Source: an uncultured Eubacteriales bacterium
GTDB lineage: Bacteria; Bacillota; Clostridia; Christensenellales; Aristaeellaceae
Reading direction: 5' to 3'
Assembly: GCA_902764915.1 (NCBI GenBank)
Contig: CACWXY010000025.1
Location: forward strand, 1 to 46,745
DNA: 46,745 nucleotides
Shown: positions 6,715-15,036 of the stretch, in pieces
Layout of the letters: each line of letters opens with the position of its first letter
Numbering within the stretch: position 1 is the first letter of the stretch
Translations under genes and position numbers: made by a program
The notes under the pieces: model-generated
Seen by the model: only the letters and a program-made list of their open reading frames with translations
The model's database searches: none
Told to the model about the DNA's origin: nothing

Positions 6715-9337
6715 TCTGCAGATTCTGCACAAGACAGTAAGCGAACCAGCGAACAGCAATATCATTCGCATTTTCCCACAGCCGGGCTGTACAGTACACC
6801 TGTCCGTTTTCGCGATAGAGAATGCCAAACCGCTGGGCTCGTTCCGGATTATCGATCATTTCCAGCGCGGGCGTACAGTCTTCCGTTCTTTCCAGATGAC
6901 AGCACTGCAATATGGAATACCACACAGGCGTAGTATAGCTCCTGGAAGGGAATCCCCGCAGAAGCGGATCCTCGGTTCGGATCAGCATTCCCAGCGTACC
7001 GACAGGCTCCGGTTTTCCCATGGACCGGGAGATGGACGAAAACATCCGGTAATTCCAGAAATCCGTGCAGTATTCGGCGGGAAGCTTTCCCTCCCGGGAC
7101 GGTACGATCAATGCAGCCTTCCCCTGCTCGCGCACCTGCACCGCCTGTGTCTCTGTTTCGCACAGTAGACAGACCTGGCCCGCGCCTTCGATCCGGTCAG
7201 AGGAAATGCATACCTCCGTCCAGGGAAAAACATCCACATCATATTCATTGCTTATGTTTTGCCACGAGAAACCAATGTGAAGGACATAAGGCTGGTCATT
7301 CCCGGGAAGCATCCATGTGACGGTTCTTTCTTCCGTCAGTCTTCCGTCCCAGTGGGAAAACGTAACCTTCTGCTGAAAAGCTTCACTCTGGCCAATGGTC
7401 CCTCTGACAGTCACTTCCGCCTTTTCCATCATCGGTATATCACTGAAAATCTGAACCCCAAACGAGAATGCCTTTCCGCTTTCTGCCACAAAGCTGGAAA
7501 ACCGCCCCAGAATGACACGATCAGCACAAAACTGCCTCCACCTTTGGGGGGCAATCAGTCCCTTATTCTCCATGAAGGCATTCAGAATGCCTACCAGCGC
7601 CGTCCCCTGGCCCGGAAAGTCCTGCAGATCCAGAAGCTGAAAGCCAGAGAGACTGCGTGTACGCAAGGCTGTTTCTATTTCTCTGCGATAACAATCCACA
7701 GCCAGCTTTCCGCTGGCTTGAAAATACGCTGCTGCATTTTCCAGAAGTCCATGACTCCGTGCTATTTCCCGCATCCTTACGAGATTCGTGGCCGCCAGAG
7801 GCCCTGTATATTTTTCAATCTCTGCATAATCCGGATACATGGCATACTGCCCGACCTCATGGGATATGACAGGAACTGCCCGAAGCTCGCCTCCGTTTCC
7901 TGCAACCTCCACACTCTCCGTTCCTCGCTGCACCTGGATGGTTTCTTCCTTCGTGCTTTCCTCCTCCGACGACAGAATCGCACCATCATAGGCAGAGAAT
8001 GATTCCGGCGCTGTGGTCTGAACCCTGCCCAGCGGCGCATCGCACATGGCGTAGGATCCCCGGTACAGTCTGTCCCGTCCGAAGCGCACACCCACACAGA
8101 TATCCTCCTCCGGATGGACAAAGGGCGTGAACTGGAAATTATTGGATCCGGAGATATAGCATTTATCCGGATCTACCTGACGCAGTGCCTTTATCATACT
8201 GCCGATGGTCTCCCGGTCTCCCCACAGTTCATTTCCCATGGAAAACATCACAAACGACGGATGACTCCCAAAAGCACGAAGAATGTTTCTGCCTTCCTCT
8301 GTCAGATACGCATTCTCCCTTTTCTCTTCTTCTGCAGCATCCGTTCCCGGAACCGTTCCCCAGAATGGCAGTTCCGGTTCCATCAGTATACCCAGCACAT
8401 CGGCTGCAGCAAAGGCATTTTCCGGAGGACAGCATGTATGGAAGCGATAATGATTGATCCCATATGCCTTGGCTGTAGAGAGCACCTGATACCACGCGGC
8501 ATAATCTGTAGGCGCAGCCCCGCGCAGCGGAAAAACCATCCCATCATGTTTTCCCCGAAGAAATATTTCCCGGCCATTGAGAAGAAGCCGTCTTCCATCT
8601 GCAGCAAGACGACGGATCCCGATATTCACGTCAAAGCATTCTCCTGCAAACAGTACACTCAGCCGATGAAGATTCGGCGTCTGGTCATCCCAGAGAGCAA
8701 GCGTTTCAGGAATCCTTACATCTGCCTGCAGCTGCCCGTGCTGTACCTGCACAGTGCTCACAGAACGCCCATCGACTTTCAGTTCAGCGCATCCCTCTTC
8801 GGTCCCCCAGAAAGAAGCCTCCACATGAAGCTTCCCTGGCCATGCCCACGCGTGCAGGTACTGAGGAACTGCTTTCCCTGCAAGCAGTGTTATGTTGCCT
8901 GTAATTCCGTTCCAGTTTGTCTGTGTGTCCGCACTTGTCATATGTCCGCCACGCGTCGGATATCCCGTATTCGTCACCTTGATTTCCAGTACATGATCCC
9001 CACGACATGTTTCCGGCAGCAAGTACCTGTGCGGTGTGCAAAGGCTATCTGCGTGTCCAGCACAGACCCTATCTACCCATACTTCTGTCATCCGCGTACG
9101 TTCCAGCAGCAGACAGACTGCCTTCCCCTGCGGAATGTGGACACGCCGGCTATAAATGGCAGTTCCTTCAAAAGCAAATCGGTCCGTCAGATGCTCCGGA
9201 CTGCATTCTCTGTTTTCCGAGCCTATTCCTGAAAAGCTTGTTGTGCTGGGCAGGTCAATGGAAAAGGGACCTTCCTCCCTTCCGTCAGTTCCGAACAGCC
9301 GAACCTCCCATGCTCCCTGAAGATTCACATATTCCAT
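6710..9337 (-). CDS. Glycoside hydrolase family 2 protein
   Basis: An 875-residue GH2-type hydrolase without a signal peptide, so probably cytoplasmic. An N-terminal jelly-roll sugar-binding domain (about 1-155, with FEGTAIYSRRVHIP and NWNGITGNITL) is followed by an Ig-like sandwich and a TIM barrel beginning near 250 (LNGREIFLRGKHDGMVFPL). SFVMFSMGNELWGD contains the acid/base Glu370, and VISHEVGQYAMYPD contains the likely nucleophile Glu494. The segment KYTGPLAATNLVRM and FQLLDLQDFPGQGTALVGIL matches a large subgroup of uncharacterised GH2 enzymes in glycan-utilisation loci. A C-terminal region of about 250 residues follows. Beta-galactosidase or beta-glucuronidase activity is possible but the sugar cannot be deduced. 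The ATG has an AGGAAGG site nine bases upstream. It probably works with the neighbouring GH112 phosphorylase on host or plant glycans. Confidence 0.88.
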   Translation of the reverse strand: MEYVNLQGAWEVRLFGTDGREEGPFSIDLPSTTSFSGIGSENRECSPEHLTDRFAFEGTAIYSRRVHIPQGKAVCLLLERTRMTEVWVDRVCAGHADSLCTPHRYLLPETCRGDHVLEIKVTNTGYPTRGGHMTSADTQTNWNGITGNITLLAGKAVPQYLHAWAWPGKLHVEASFWGTEEGCAELKVDGRSVSTVQVQHGQLQADVRIPETLALWDDQTPNLHRLSVLFAGECFDVNIGIRRLAADGRRLLLNGREIFLRGKHDGMVFPLRGAAPTDYAAWYQVLSTAKAYGINHYRFHTCCPPENAFAAADVLGILMEPELPFWGTVPGTDAAEEEKRENAYLTEEGRNILRAFGSHPSFVMFSMGNELWGDRETIGSMIKALRQVDPDKCYISGSNNFQFTPFVHPEEDICVGVRFGRDRLYRGSYAMCDAPLGRVQTTAPESFSAYDGAILSSEEESTKEETIQVQRGTESVEVAGNGGELRAVPVISHEVGQYAMYPDYAEIEKYTGPLAATNLVRMREIARSHGLLENAAAYFQASGKLAVDCYRREIETALRTRSLSGFQLLDLQDFPGQGTALVGILNAFMENKGLIAPQRWRQFCADRVILGRFSSFVAESGKAFSFGVQIFSDIPMMEKAEVTVRGTIGQSEAFQQKVTFSHWDGRLTEERTVTWMLPGNDQPYVLHIGFSWQNISNEYDVDVFPWTEVCISSDRIEGAGQVCLLCETETQAVQVREQGKAALIVPSREGKLPAEYCTDFWNYRMFSSISRSMGKPEPVGTLGMLIRTEDPLLRGFPSRSYTTPVWYSILQCCHLERTEDCTPALEMIDNPERAQRFGILYRENGQVYCTARLWENANDIAVRWFAYCLVQNLQT

Positions 9338-9370
9338 ACTCTCATCCTTCCTGTATCCACACTGGGTAGG

Positions 9371-9399
9371 ATGGTATCGCAGTTTTTCCCGCTGTGCAA
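9371..9399 (-). promoter_or_regulatory. Candidate promoter of the GH2 gene
   Basis: On the minus strand TTGCAC (9399-9394) and TACCAT (9376-9371) are spaced by 17 bases. They lie about 35-60 bases before the ATG. Confidence 0.5.
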
Positions 9400-9549
9400 G
9401 ATCGCGGCATTCCTGCCCCGTTTCCGTATTCTCATCTTACTGCTATTTCTTGCACTGCTACGGATAGGGATGGTCTGTGCCTGCACTTTTCCATTTCTGC
9501 ATGAATATGTGTTCCTTCCCATGTATCTTCCCGTAATCGCATTCTATGT

Positions 9550-9593
9550 ACGTTAAAATTGTATTTCAGCGGTTTACAATCCAATTTTAACGT
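9550..9593 (+). promoter_or_regulatory. Inverted-repeat operator upstream of the XRE-S24 regulator
   Basis: A perfect 12-base inverted repeat, ACGTTAAAATTG (9550-9561) and CAATTTTAACGT (9582-9593), encloses a second nested repeat, ATTGTA (9559-9564) and TACAAT (9575-9580). The inner right arm overlaps the -35 hexamer of the promoter and the outer right arm lies in its spacer. This is the arrangement expected for an autorepressor operator, probably bound by the HTH protein encoded just downstream. Confidence 0.7.
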
Positions 9594-9601
9594 GCTATTA
9601 T
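9573..9601 (+). promoter_or_regulatory. Promoter of the XRE-S24 regulator gene
   Basis: TTTACA (9573-9578), a 17-base spacer, an extended TG element (TGC) and TATTAT (9596-9601) form a near-consensus promoter. Transcription should start near 9608. Confidence 0.75.
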
Positions 9602-9642
9602 GTACACGTACTCCCATAGAGGAGGAAAGAACCTGCGAAAGG

Positions 9643-10431
9643 ATGCCTGCCATGCCCCGTCCTGTCATCAACAAAGAAAGCCGTATCCAGCTCGGCCAGA
9701 TCATTCGGGAATACCGAAAAAAGCGCGGATTGGACCAGGCGGAAGCAGCCCGGCAGATCGGAGTTTCCAAGTCTTCCTACAGCAACTGGGAACTGGGCCT
9801 GGCCAGACCCGACCTGGAAACGGTGCCACGAGTCTGTGCCACCCTGCGCATTCCATTGCATGTTCTCATGCAGATGAAGCCCGAAGTCAATGTGGACGAG
9901 CATGACCGACGTGTCCTGAAGGTATACCATGCACTTTCGCATACAGCACAGAAGAGCGTAGACGCTTTCCTGGCACAGCTCTATCAGCAGGAAAAGAAAA
10001 AAACTTCTTTCCGCCGCACCCTCTTTATGGAAGAAGCCGCTGCCGCGGGCTTTGGTGCCCCCATGGATGGAAGCTCGCCCGGAAAAGAAGTCTTCGTCAG
10101 AGATAACCCTGCCTCTCGCCGCGGCGCTCTAATCATTAAGATCAACGGTCACAGCATGGAGCCGGAATTTGCCGATGGTTCCATGGTCTACGTGGATCCG
10201 CACGCTGAAATGCATACCGGCGATCTGGGCATCTTTGTATATGAAGGTACATCCTTTTTTAAAGAACTGGGAGTCGAAGGTCTCGTCTCTCTCAATCCCG
10301 ACTATCCAATAATCCGTATCACCGATAACACAGCATTCCGTACAGTCGGGAAAGTTATTGGACGCGTCGGTGACTTCGATCTGCTGGAAGGCGAAGAACT
10401 GAAAGAAGCGCTTGCGCAAAGCAATGCGTAA
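9643..10431 (+). CDS. XRE-family HTH regulator with S24 (LexA/CI-like) autopeptidase domain
   Basis: A 262-residue two-domain repressor. Residues about 10-70 form a lambda-type helix-turn-helix (IREYRKKRGLDQAEAARQIGVSKSSYSNWELG). The C-terminal half is an S24 peptidase fold: INGHSMEPEFADGSMVYVD carries the catalytic Ser and FFKELGVEG the Lys. A candidate Ala-Gly self-cleavage site lies in EEAAAAGFGAP between the domains, as in LexA and CI proteins that respond to RecA after DNA damage. So a phage-type or SOS-linked repressor is likely. Two ATGs are possible. 9643 has GGAGGAAAG 13 bases upstream, and 9652 has AAGGAT at better spacing; the difference is three residues. The operator repeat just upstream suggests autoregulation. 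A small unknown gene follows 22 bases later. Confidence 0.85.
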   Translation: MPAMPRPVINKESRIQLGQIIREYRKKRGLDQAEAARQIGVSKSSYSNWELGLARPDLETVPRVCATLRIPLHVLMQMKPEVNVDEHDRRVLKVYHALSHTAQKSVDAFLAQLYQQEKKKTSFRRTLFMEEAAAAGFGAPMDGSSPGKEVFVRDNPASRRGALIIKINGHSMEPEFADGSMVYVDPHAEMHTGDLGIFVYEGTSFFKELGVEGLVSLNPDYPIIRITDNTAFRTVGKVIGRVGDFDLLEGEELKEALAQSNA

Positions 10432-10453
10432 GATTTGGAAGGAGGAACTACAC

Positions 10454-10699
10454 ATGTATTTTGATCCCCAGCATCTGTATCTTGCCGGAAGAAATGGCTA
10501 CACCTCCACATTCTTCTATGACGGCGTGCGCATTGACGCGGCTTCCGATGGCCAGTTCGTCTTTGTCAATGTCAGTTCCGTACTTCCAAAAGCCATTCTG
10601 CAGGGACTCCTGCACTGGTTCGGCATTGATACCTGCCGTGAAATGGCACATTATCGTTTTCCCGATAACAGCCGCTACTATGTGCAGAAGGCTGCCTGA
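10454..10699 (+). CDS. Small protein of unknown function, cotranscribed with the XRE-S24 regulator
   Basis: An 81-residue protein starting at ATG 10454 with a strong GGAAGGAGG site. I do not recognise the family. It has no signal peptide or membrane segment. Aromatic residues are frequent (YFDPQHLYLAGRNGYTSTFFYDG; LLHWFGIDTC; YRFPDNSRYYV), and the composition looks like a small folded alpha/beta protein. It starts 22 bases after the regulator stop and is followed by a terminator, so the two form a bicistronic unit. It could be a modulator of the repressor or its regulated product. That is inference from position only. Confidence 0.65.
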   Translation: MYFDPQHLYLAGRNGYTSTFFYDGVRIDAASDGQFVFVNVSSVLPKAILQGLLHWFGIDTCREMAHYRFPDNSRYYVQKAA

Positions 10700-10712
10700 T
10701 GCTTCCCATGCC

Positions 10713-10750
10713 CCCGCGCATTCGCCCTTTCATGCGCGGGTTATTATTTT
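10713..10750 (+). terminator. Terminator of the XRE-S24 operon
   Basis: CCCGCGCAT (10713-10721) pairs perfectly with ATGCGCGGG (10732-10740). A TTATTATTTT tail follows. Confidence 0.8.
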
Positions 10751-10915
10751 GACGCTACCCCTTGCATATCTTCCGTGCTTTGTATATAGTTTCTTACGTC
10801 TTGGATGCACGATTTCTTCCTGCTCCGGATGCATGCCTGCCATGCCCTATACCTTCGTTTTCATCGAGGGTCTGAATCGAAAGCTTCGCATTACGCACAG
10901 TTTTTGATGGTAAAT

Positions 10916-10946
10916 AAAAGGAGAAGCCCTTTGCTTCTCCTTTTTT
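10916..10946. terminator. Bidirectional terminator before the ResC gene end
   Basis: AAAAGGAGAAGC (10916-10927) pairs perfectly with GCTTCTCCTTTT (10933-10944) around a 5-base loop, with T6 on the plus side. On the minus strand it lies about 55 bases after the stop of the cytochrome c assembly gene. No gene is seen between 10751 and 11002. Confidence 0.8.
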
Positions 10947-11002
10947 GTGTGCGTTCTGCATATGTGCAGTCTCACCCAAATTCTTCTGTCTGGTTTGGTC
11001 CA

Positions 11003-11803
11003 TCATCCCTGGGTCGCATAAGAATGCAGCCCGGGTAAAAGCAGATTCACCCCTGCAAAGGTAAATATCACCAGAATAAATGCCACGATGGACAGCCACG
11101 CCATACGCTTTCCCTGCCATTTCCGGCGCATACGCTGATGCAGATAGATCGCATAGAAGATCCATGTAATCAGAGCCCATGTTTCCTTGGGATCCCAGCT
11201 CCACCAGCTGCTCCATGCCTGTTCCGCCCAGATTGCTCCAGAGAATATAACAACCGTCAGAAGCAGAAAACCAAGACAGACCATGCGATATCCCAGGTAA
11301 TCCAACTGTTTCAGACGGCTGTCTGAATCATCTTTCCCTTTCCTCAGCATAAGCAGATAGCCCACGCCCAATCCGGCAGAAATCGCAAATGCGGCATAGG
11401 AAAATGCGGCAGACCCGATATGAAGCACAAACCATGTGGATCGCAATGCAGGCATAAGATCCTTGATTGCCATAGGCTGAAAGGCAGCATAGCTAAGCAC
11501 CAGAAAAGATGCCGGCATGGCAGCGGTCATGGTCCATTCTGCTTTTCCTTTCCGGTACAGGCCGAATCCCAATACAACAATGGCCCAGGCAAACCCGGAA
11601 GCAAACTCAAACTGGTTGGCCAGCGGTACTCGCCCTGCCACAATGCCGCGCCAGATACTGTATCCGCTGTGCAGTGCAAACCCCACCATGAACAGCAAAC
11701 GGGCTGCACGGGTCAATCCTGCTTTTTTCATGGATACCCCGCTAAACTGTACCATAGCTGCGGCAAAATAGACGATCAGTGATGCAAAAAACAGAATACT
11801 CAT
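11003..11803 (-). CDS. resC: Cytochrome c assembly protein, ResC/CcsA type
   Basis: A 266-residue multi-pass membrane protein of the CcmC/CcsA haem-handling family. It works with ResB to carry haem across the membrane and attach it to CXXCH motifs of c-type cytochromes. The family signature is the tryptophan-rich WSSWWSWDPKETWALITW (about 215-232). Conserved His residues flank it (LHSGYSIW, LHIGSAAFSYAAF, LHQRMRRKW), and about eight hydrophobic helices are visible. The ATG is preceded by AAGGAGGAAG and overlaps the ResB stop by four bases (ATGA), so the two are translationally coupled. The likely client is the pentahaem nitrite reductase encoded upstream. Confidence 0.93.
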   Translation of the reverse strand: MSILFFASLIVYFAAAMVQFSGVSMKKAGLTRAARLLFMVGFALHSGYSIWRGIVAGRVPLANQFEFASGFAWAIVVLGFGLYRKGKAEWTMTAAMPASFLVLSYAAFQPMAIKDLMPALRSTWFVLHIGSAAFSYAAFAISAGLGVGYLLMLRKGKDDSDSRLKQLDYLGYRMVCLGFLLLTVVIFSGAIWAEQAWSSWWSWDPKETWALITWIFYAIYLHQRMRRKWQGKRMAWLSIVAFILVIFTFAGVNLLLPGLHSYATQG

Positions 11804-13041
11804 GGTTCTTCCTCCTTACCGGCTATGGTCAGCGCTTCACGGATTTCCTGCACTTCCTTGGGTGATACTACACTGTAACCGTCCTCTCTCACAGAAACGG
11901 CAGCAGGTACCATAAAGAAACACAGATACAGCGCCGCAATCATCAGTCCAAAGCCAAAATACAGCGCGCCATAGAGTACAGAGGAAACGTGCTTAATCCG
12001 CAGTCCAGGATATTCCGCCGGGAGCAGGAATGTAAAATCTATTTCCCCCAGAGACAAAGTTTCTTCCGGAAATGCCAGCACCGAAGTAGACATGCCCTCT
12101 GCAATCGTCTGAATCCGGTAGACAGGATCCGGATAGCTTCCGGACGTGTTTGTTACCAGCGTATAGTTGCCGTCATCATCCTGCACAAATCCAGGATATA
12201 GCGCCTCAAAATACACGCCATTCTGTCCGTCAATCGACAGAAAACAGGATTCAGTCAGAAACAATGTATCTTCCGTTTCTGTCGCATGATTGACAATGCG
12301 AACGCGTCCCGCCGTACCATAGGTCTGCTGATATACCTTGTAGTTTCCAAAGCGCATTGGCTCATTGACACGGATTTCCTGTATCTTTTCCTGCTTGCCA
12401 TCTGCACTGATTGCATGCAGCGTACTTGCATAGTCCAGTTTCCCCTGTCCATCTTCAATATGAAAGCTTTCACAGAGTATCCGTGTGCCATCTGAAAGCA
12501 CAAGGCTTTCTCCTGGCATGACCGTCAGGTCTTCTGTCTGCGGAGTCATAAGTACAAGAGAGCCGAAAAGTAATACCCACAGAATGGACAGATGTGTCAG
12601 GAACGATCCATAAAATCCCAGAAAATGACGAGTGTATACCTCGCCTGTCGCAGCATTTCTTTTTCGGAATCCATGGGAAATGAGGAACTCCTTCATTCGC
12701 TGCAGTTGTGCCGAATCGCAGGGTGTTTCCGTGCTGCTGTCTTCTGCAGTCTTCATCAGCTGCTCCCCCGCATGCACGGTTCTGGGAAAGCGGAGTATGG
12801 AGCATAGAAGAAGATTTATGCACAGAAGACCTTCCAAGGCAAGAAAGTACCAGGTATGGAACAGGTCATTCCATCCTAATGCCATCAGAAGTGTGGCCTT
12901 CTCTGCACCATAGGCACGCACATAGGTCATTGCCTGTTCCTTCTGCGGAATCAGGGATCCCACTACAGAAAGAGCCATGACAAGCACAAGCAGAATCATA
13001 CCAAAACGCATACTGCGAAAAAAACGAAGGCTGCGCCGCAT
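11800..13041 (-). CDS. resB: Cytochrome c biogenesis protein ResB
   Basis: A 413-residue ResB/Ccs1 family protein, partner of ResC in system II cytochrome c assembly. Three N-terminal membrane helices are visible (about residues 10-32, 63-84 and 137-160). A large external domain of about 200 residues follows (MRFGNYKVYQQTYG and similar beta-rich stretches), and a fourth helix lies near 350-378 before a short cytoplasmic tail. The start has an AGAGGTGG site. It lies 70 bases after the nitrite reductase stop, across a strong terminator, so expression may come from read-through or a separate promoter that I could not find. Confidence 0.92.
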   Translation of the reverse strand: MRRSLRFFRSMRFGMILLVLVMALSVVGSLIPQKEQAMTYVRAYGAEKATLLMALGWNDLFHTWYFLALEGLLCINLLLCSILRFPRTVHAGEQLMKTAEDSSTETPCDSAQLQRMKEFLISHGFRKRNAATGEVYTRHFLGFYGSFLTHLSILWVLLFGSLVLMTPQTEDLTVMPGESLVLSDGTRILCESFHIEDGQGKLDYASTLHAISADGKQEKIQEIRVNEPMRFGNYKVYQQTYGTAGRVRIVNHATETEDTLFLTESCFLSIDGQNGVYFEALYPGFVQDDDGNYTLVTNTSGSYPDPVYRIQTIAEGMSTSVLAFPEETLSLGEIDFTFLLPAEYPGLRIKHVSSVLYGALYFGFGLMIAALYLCFFMVPAAVSVREDGYSVVSPKEVQEIREALTIAGKEEEP

Positions 13042-13066
13042 ATGCCACCTCTTTTCTTACCGATAA

Positions 13067-13103
13067 AAGAAAGCCGGAGGTCTGTTTAGCCTCCGGCTTT
13101 CTT
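13067..13103 (-). terminator. Terminator between the nitrite reductase and resB
   Basis: A 14-base stem (13067-13080 with 13090-13103, AAGAAAGCCGGAGG / CCTCCGGCTTTCTT) has a 9-base loop. On the minus strand it follows the nitrite reductase stop by about ten bases and ends in CTTTCTTTTATC. It should lower resBC expression relative to the reductase. Confidence 0.85.
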
Positions 13104-13111
13104 GTCATTTG

Positions 13112-14302
13112 TCAGTCCGGAAAGCGCATCAGCGCTGCTTCAATAAAGGCATTGGCCTTGTCCAGACATTTGTTATCAAGTTTGGAATTGTGCGCACCTT
13201 CCGCATTCTCAACAAACACAAAATCCCAATACCACTGTCCCTTGCGGTTAAGTGCACGGATAATGGCAAGCTCTTCCTCTGAATAGGTACCCGATGCAAC
13301 CGCATCCGCCAGTTTATTGGTCAGAAGCTCCAGCTTTGAACCGATCTCTTCCTCGCGTGCTGTCATCTTCTCCTGGATTCCATGAACGAAGCCCGGCAGA
13401 TCCTGATGACAAGCTACGCATTTTTCCATGATTTCCTGGCTTTCCAGCGGGCTGACCCACTTATGGCTGAGATAGGTTGTACCGTCTTCCTTGTTCACTC
13501 GAGCCATATGACAGTCCGCACAGGTGAACATACCAGCATGAACACTGCCTTCACCCAGGAATGTCTCAAATTCCGGATGCTGTGCCTTGAGCATCATGAC
13601 GCCCGTTCTCGGATTCGTATAATCCGAAAAACCGATTGATTCATAGTAGTCATAAATGGCGTCTGGACTTGTCGCTGCCAGATTCTGATACGGAAGCGTC
13701 GTTGCCTTTGTATCCGGATCAAAATAGTATTCCACATGGCATTGGCCGCAGGACAGGTTGGCTGCCGCAACAGTGCTGAAATCATCGCCCATGGCATCTG
13801 CCAGATAGGTATGCGTAACCGTGATGCCGTGAGAAGGATCATTGGCATGACATGTATAACAGCCTACCGACTCATTAATATTCACCAATGCATCAGCAAA
13901 AGGCATGCTGTAGGCATCCACACCCATCTCATTCGCCATATGCGTAAAATCCGCCGTTTTGCAGGTAAAGCAATTGGCCAAGGCATGCGGTCTGCCCGTC
14001 GCCTGAACATCCTCCACACAATAGTAGTGTCCGCGAGCACTGCCATAATACATAGCAAACCCGTATCCCTCATAAATCGTTTTCAGAATCGGGTGTTCCT
14101 CTGTATACTCATGAACCTCACTGTTTTCACTGTTAGCCATGTAACTTTCATACACATCCGGATAGGTGTTTTCCCACTCAGAAGATGGGACTATCGTGAT
14201 ACCCGTCTTGGTTTTCACAAGATCCGCACCTCCCGCCTGGCTCACCGCACACAGACTCAGACACAGAAGGCAAAGGCACAGTGCCGTCATATACTTTCTC
14301 AT
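13112..14302 (-). CDS. nrfA: Pentahaem cytochrome c nitrite reductase (ammonia-forming)
   Basis: A 396-residue exported cytochrome that reduces nitrite to ammonia on the outer face of the membrane. A signal peptide occupies about residues 1-24 (ALCLCLLCLSLCAVSQA). Five haem motifs are visible. CFTCK (111-115) is the diagnostic NrfA active-site haem with a Lys ligand, followed by CYTCH (148), CGQCH (185), CADCH (261) and CVACH (295). CGQCHVEYYFD supplies the conserved Tyr and SHKW (279-282) the likely active-site His. The start at 14302 has a GGAGGAGAT site. Its redox partner is not encoded beside it: no NrfH-type tetrahaem protein is present. ResB and ResC downstream presumably attach its haems. 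It is shorter than the roughly 480-residue enterobacterial enzyme, as in other Gram-positive forms. Confidence 0.93.
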   Translation of the reverse strand: MRKYMTALCLCLLCLSLCAVSQAGGADLVKTKTGITIVPSSEWENTYPDVYESYMANSENSEVHEYTEEHPILKTIYEGYGFAMYYGSARGHYYCVEDVQATGRPHALANCFTCKTADFTHMANEMGVDAYSMPFADALVNINESVGCYTCHANDPSHGITVTHTYLADAMGDDFSTVAAANLSCGQCHVEYYFDPDTKATTLPYQNLAATSPDAIYDYYESIGFSDYTNPRTGVMMLKAQHPEFETFLGEGSVHAGMFTCADCHMARVNKEDGTTYLSHKWVSPLESQEIMEKCVACHQDLPGFVHGIQEKMTAREEEIGSKLELLTNKLADAVASGTYSEEELAIIRALNRKGQWYWDFVFVENAEGAHNSKLDNKCLDKANAFIEAALMRFPD

Positions 14303-14382
14303 ATCTGCGATCTCCTCCGCTTTTCCCGTTCTATTTTTCTTACGCATGGCACAAAACCAGCAGGTGAACATTCTTCATGTCG

Positions 14383-14412
14383 ATAATATCACGACTGTCA
14401 CAGATGTGTCAA
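14383..14412 (-). promoter_or_regulatory. nrfA promoter
   Basis: On the minus strand a perfect TTGACA (14412-14407), an 18-base spacer and TATTAT (14388-14383) lie about 80 bases before the nrfA ATG. Confidence 0.7.
14396..14411. promoter_or_regulatory. Candidate operator over the nrfA -35 region
   Basis: A 16-base imperfect palindrome, TGACACATCTGTGACA on the minus strand (pattern TGnCACAnnTGTGnCA), overlaps the -35 hexamer and spacer. Size and TGTGnCA half-sites recall Crp/Fnr-family sites, but the match is not specific enough to name the regulator. Confidence 0.4.
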
Positions 14413-15036
14413 TGTGGTCAAAACATCGATTTTCCCATGTAACATGCCCGGCCACCAGCACGCCTGCGACTTCCTTTATTCACATACAGCGCTGTTTTTC
14501 TCTCACCTCTTTCCGAAAAGATCAGGACAGGATACCAGCATCTCTGCCTATCGAACAGACGTACTCACTGCAGCATGCTCTTTTTGTTTTCCGTACATTG
14601 CATGAGGCTGCGTACCCAATAAGTAAAAATGCATAACCTTTCATCCTTTCGGATGTTGGACATGCTTCTCACTTATCACAGACAACAGGAACAGCCCGCC
14701 TGTTCTCCGATGGCTGACAGGCGCATGCTTGCTCTGGCGTCTGTCCAGCGGTGTAAGGCAGCAATTGCGCTCTCACATTCAGTAGGAAGCCGCGGAGTTG
14801 CTGCCTTTGCATGCTTGGCTGCATCTCTCTTTTCACAGTCCGGCCAAGCAATGCGCATTCCCATGTCAGGCGCTGTATCCCTGGCCATCCAGACAGGCAC
14901 GCTTAACAAACGTCTAAAGCACACGCATCTGATACTTTTTTCTTCCTGCTTCATGCGCATAGCTCCTGCACTATACACACTTCTGAAAGTAAACCCTACA
15001 TGCCATGGGGCATCATGAAAAAGCTATGGACCTCTG

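Larger units (their letters stand above)
14303..15036. other. Intergenic region upstream of nrfA, no gene seen
   Basis: A 734-base gap. It holds the nrfA promoter, its leader and a candidate operator, listed separately. Plus-strand open frames of up to 129 codons have no ribosome binding site or recognisable motif. From about 14450 to 15036 I see no RNA gene or repeat. A weak hairpin on the minus strand after the DUF1848 stop may be that gene's terminator. Confidence 0.5.

Noticed and set aside
14629-15018. Plus-strand 129-codon open frame upstream of nrfA
   Set aside because: No ribosome binding site, no recognisable motif, and antisense frames of similar length occur in the same stretch.
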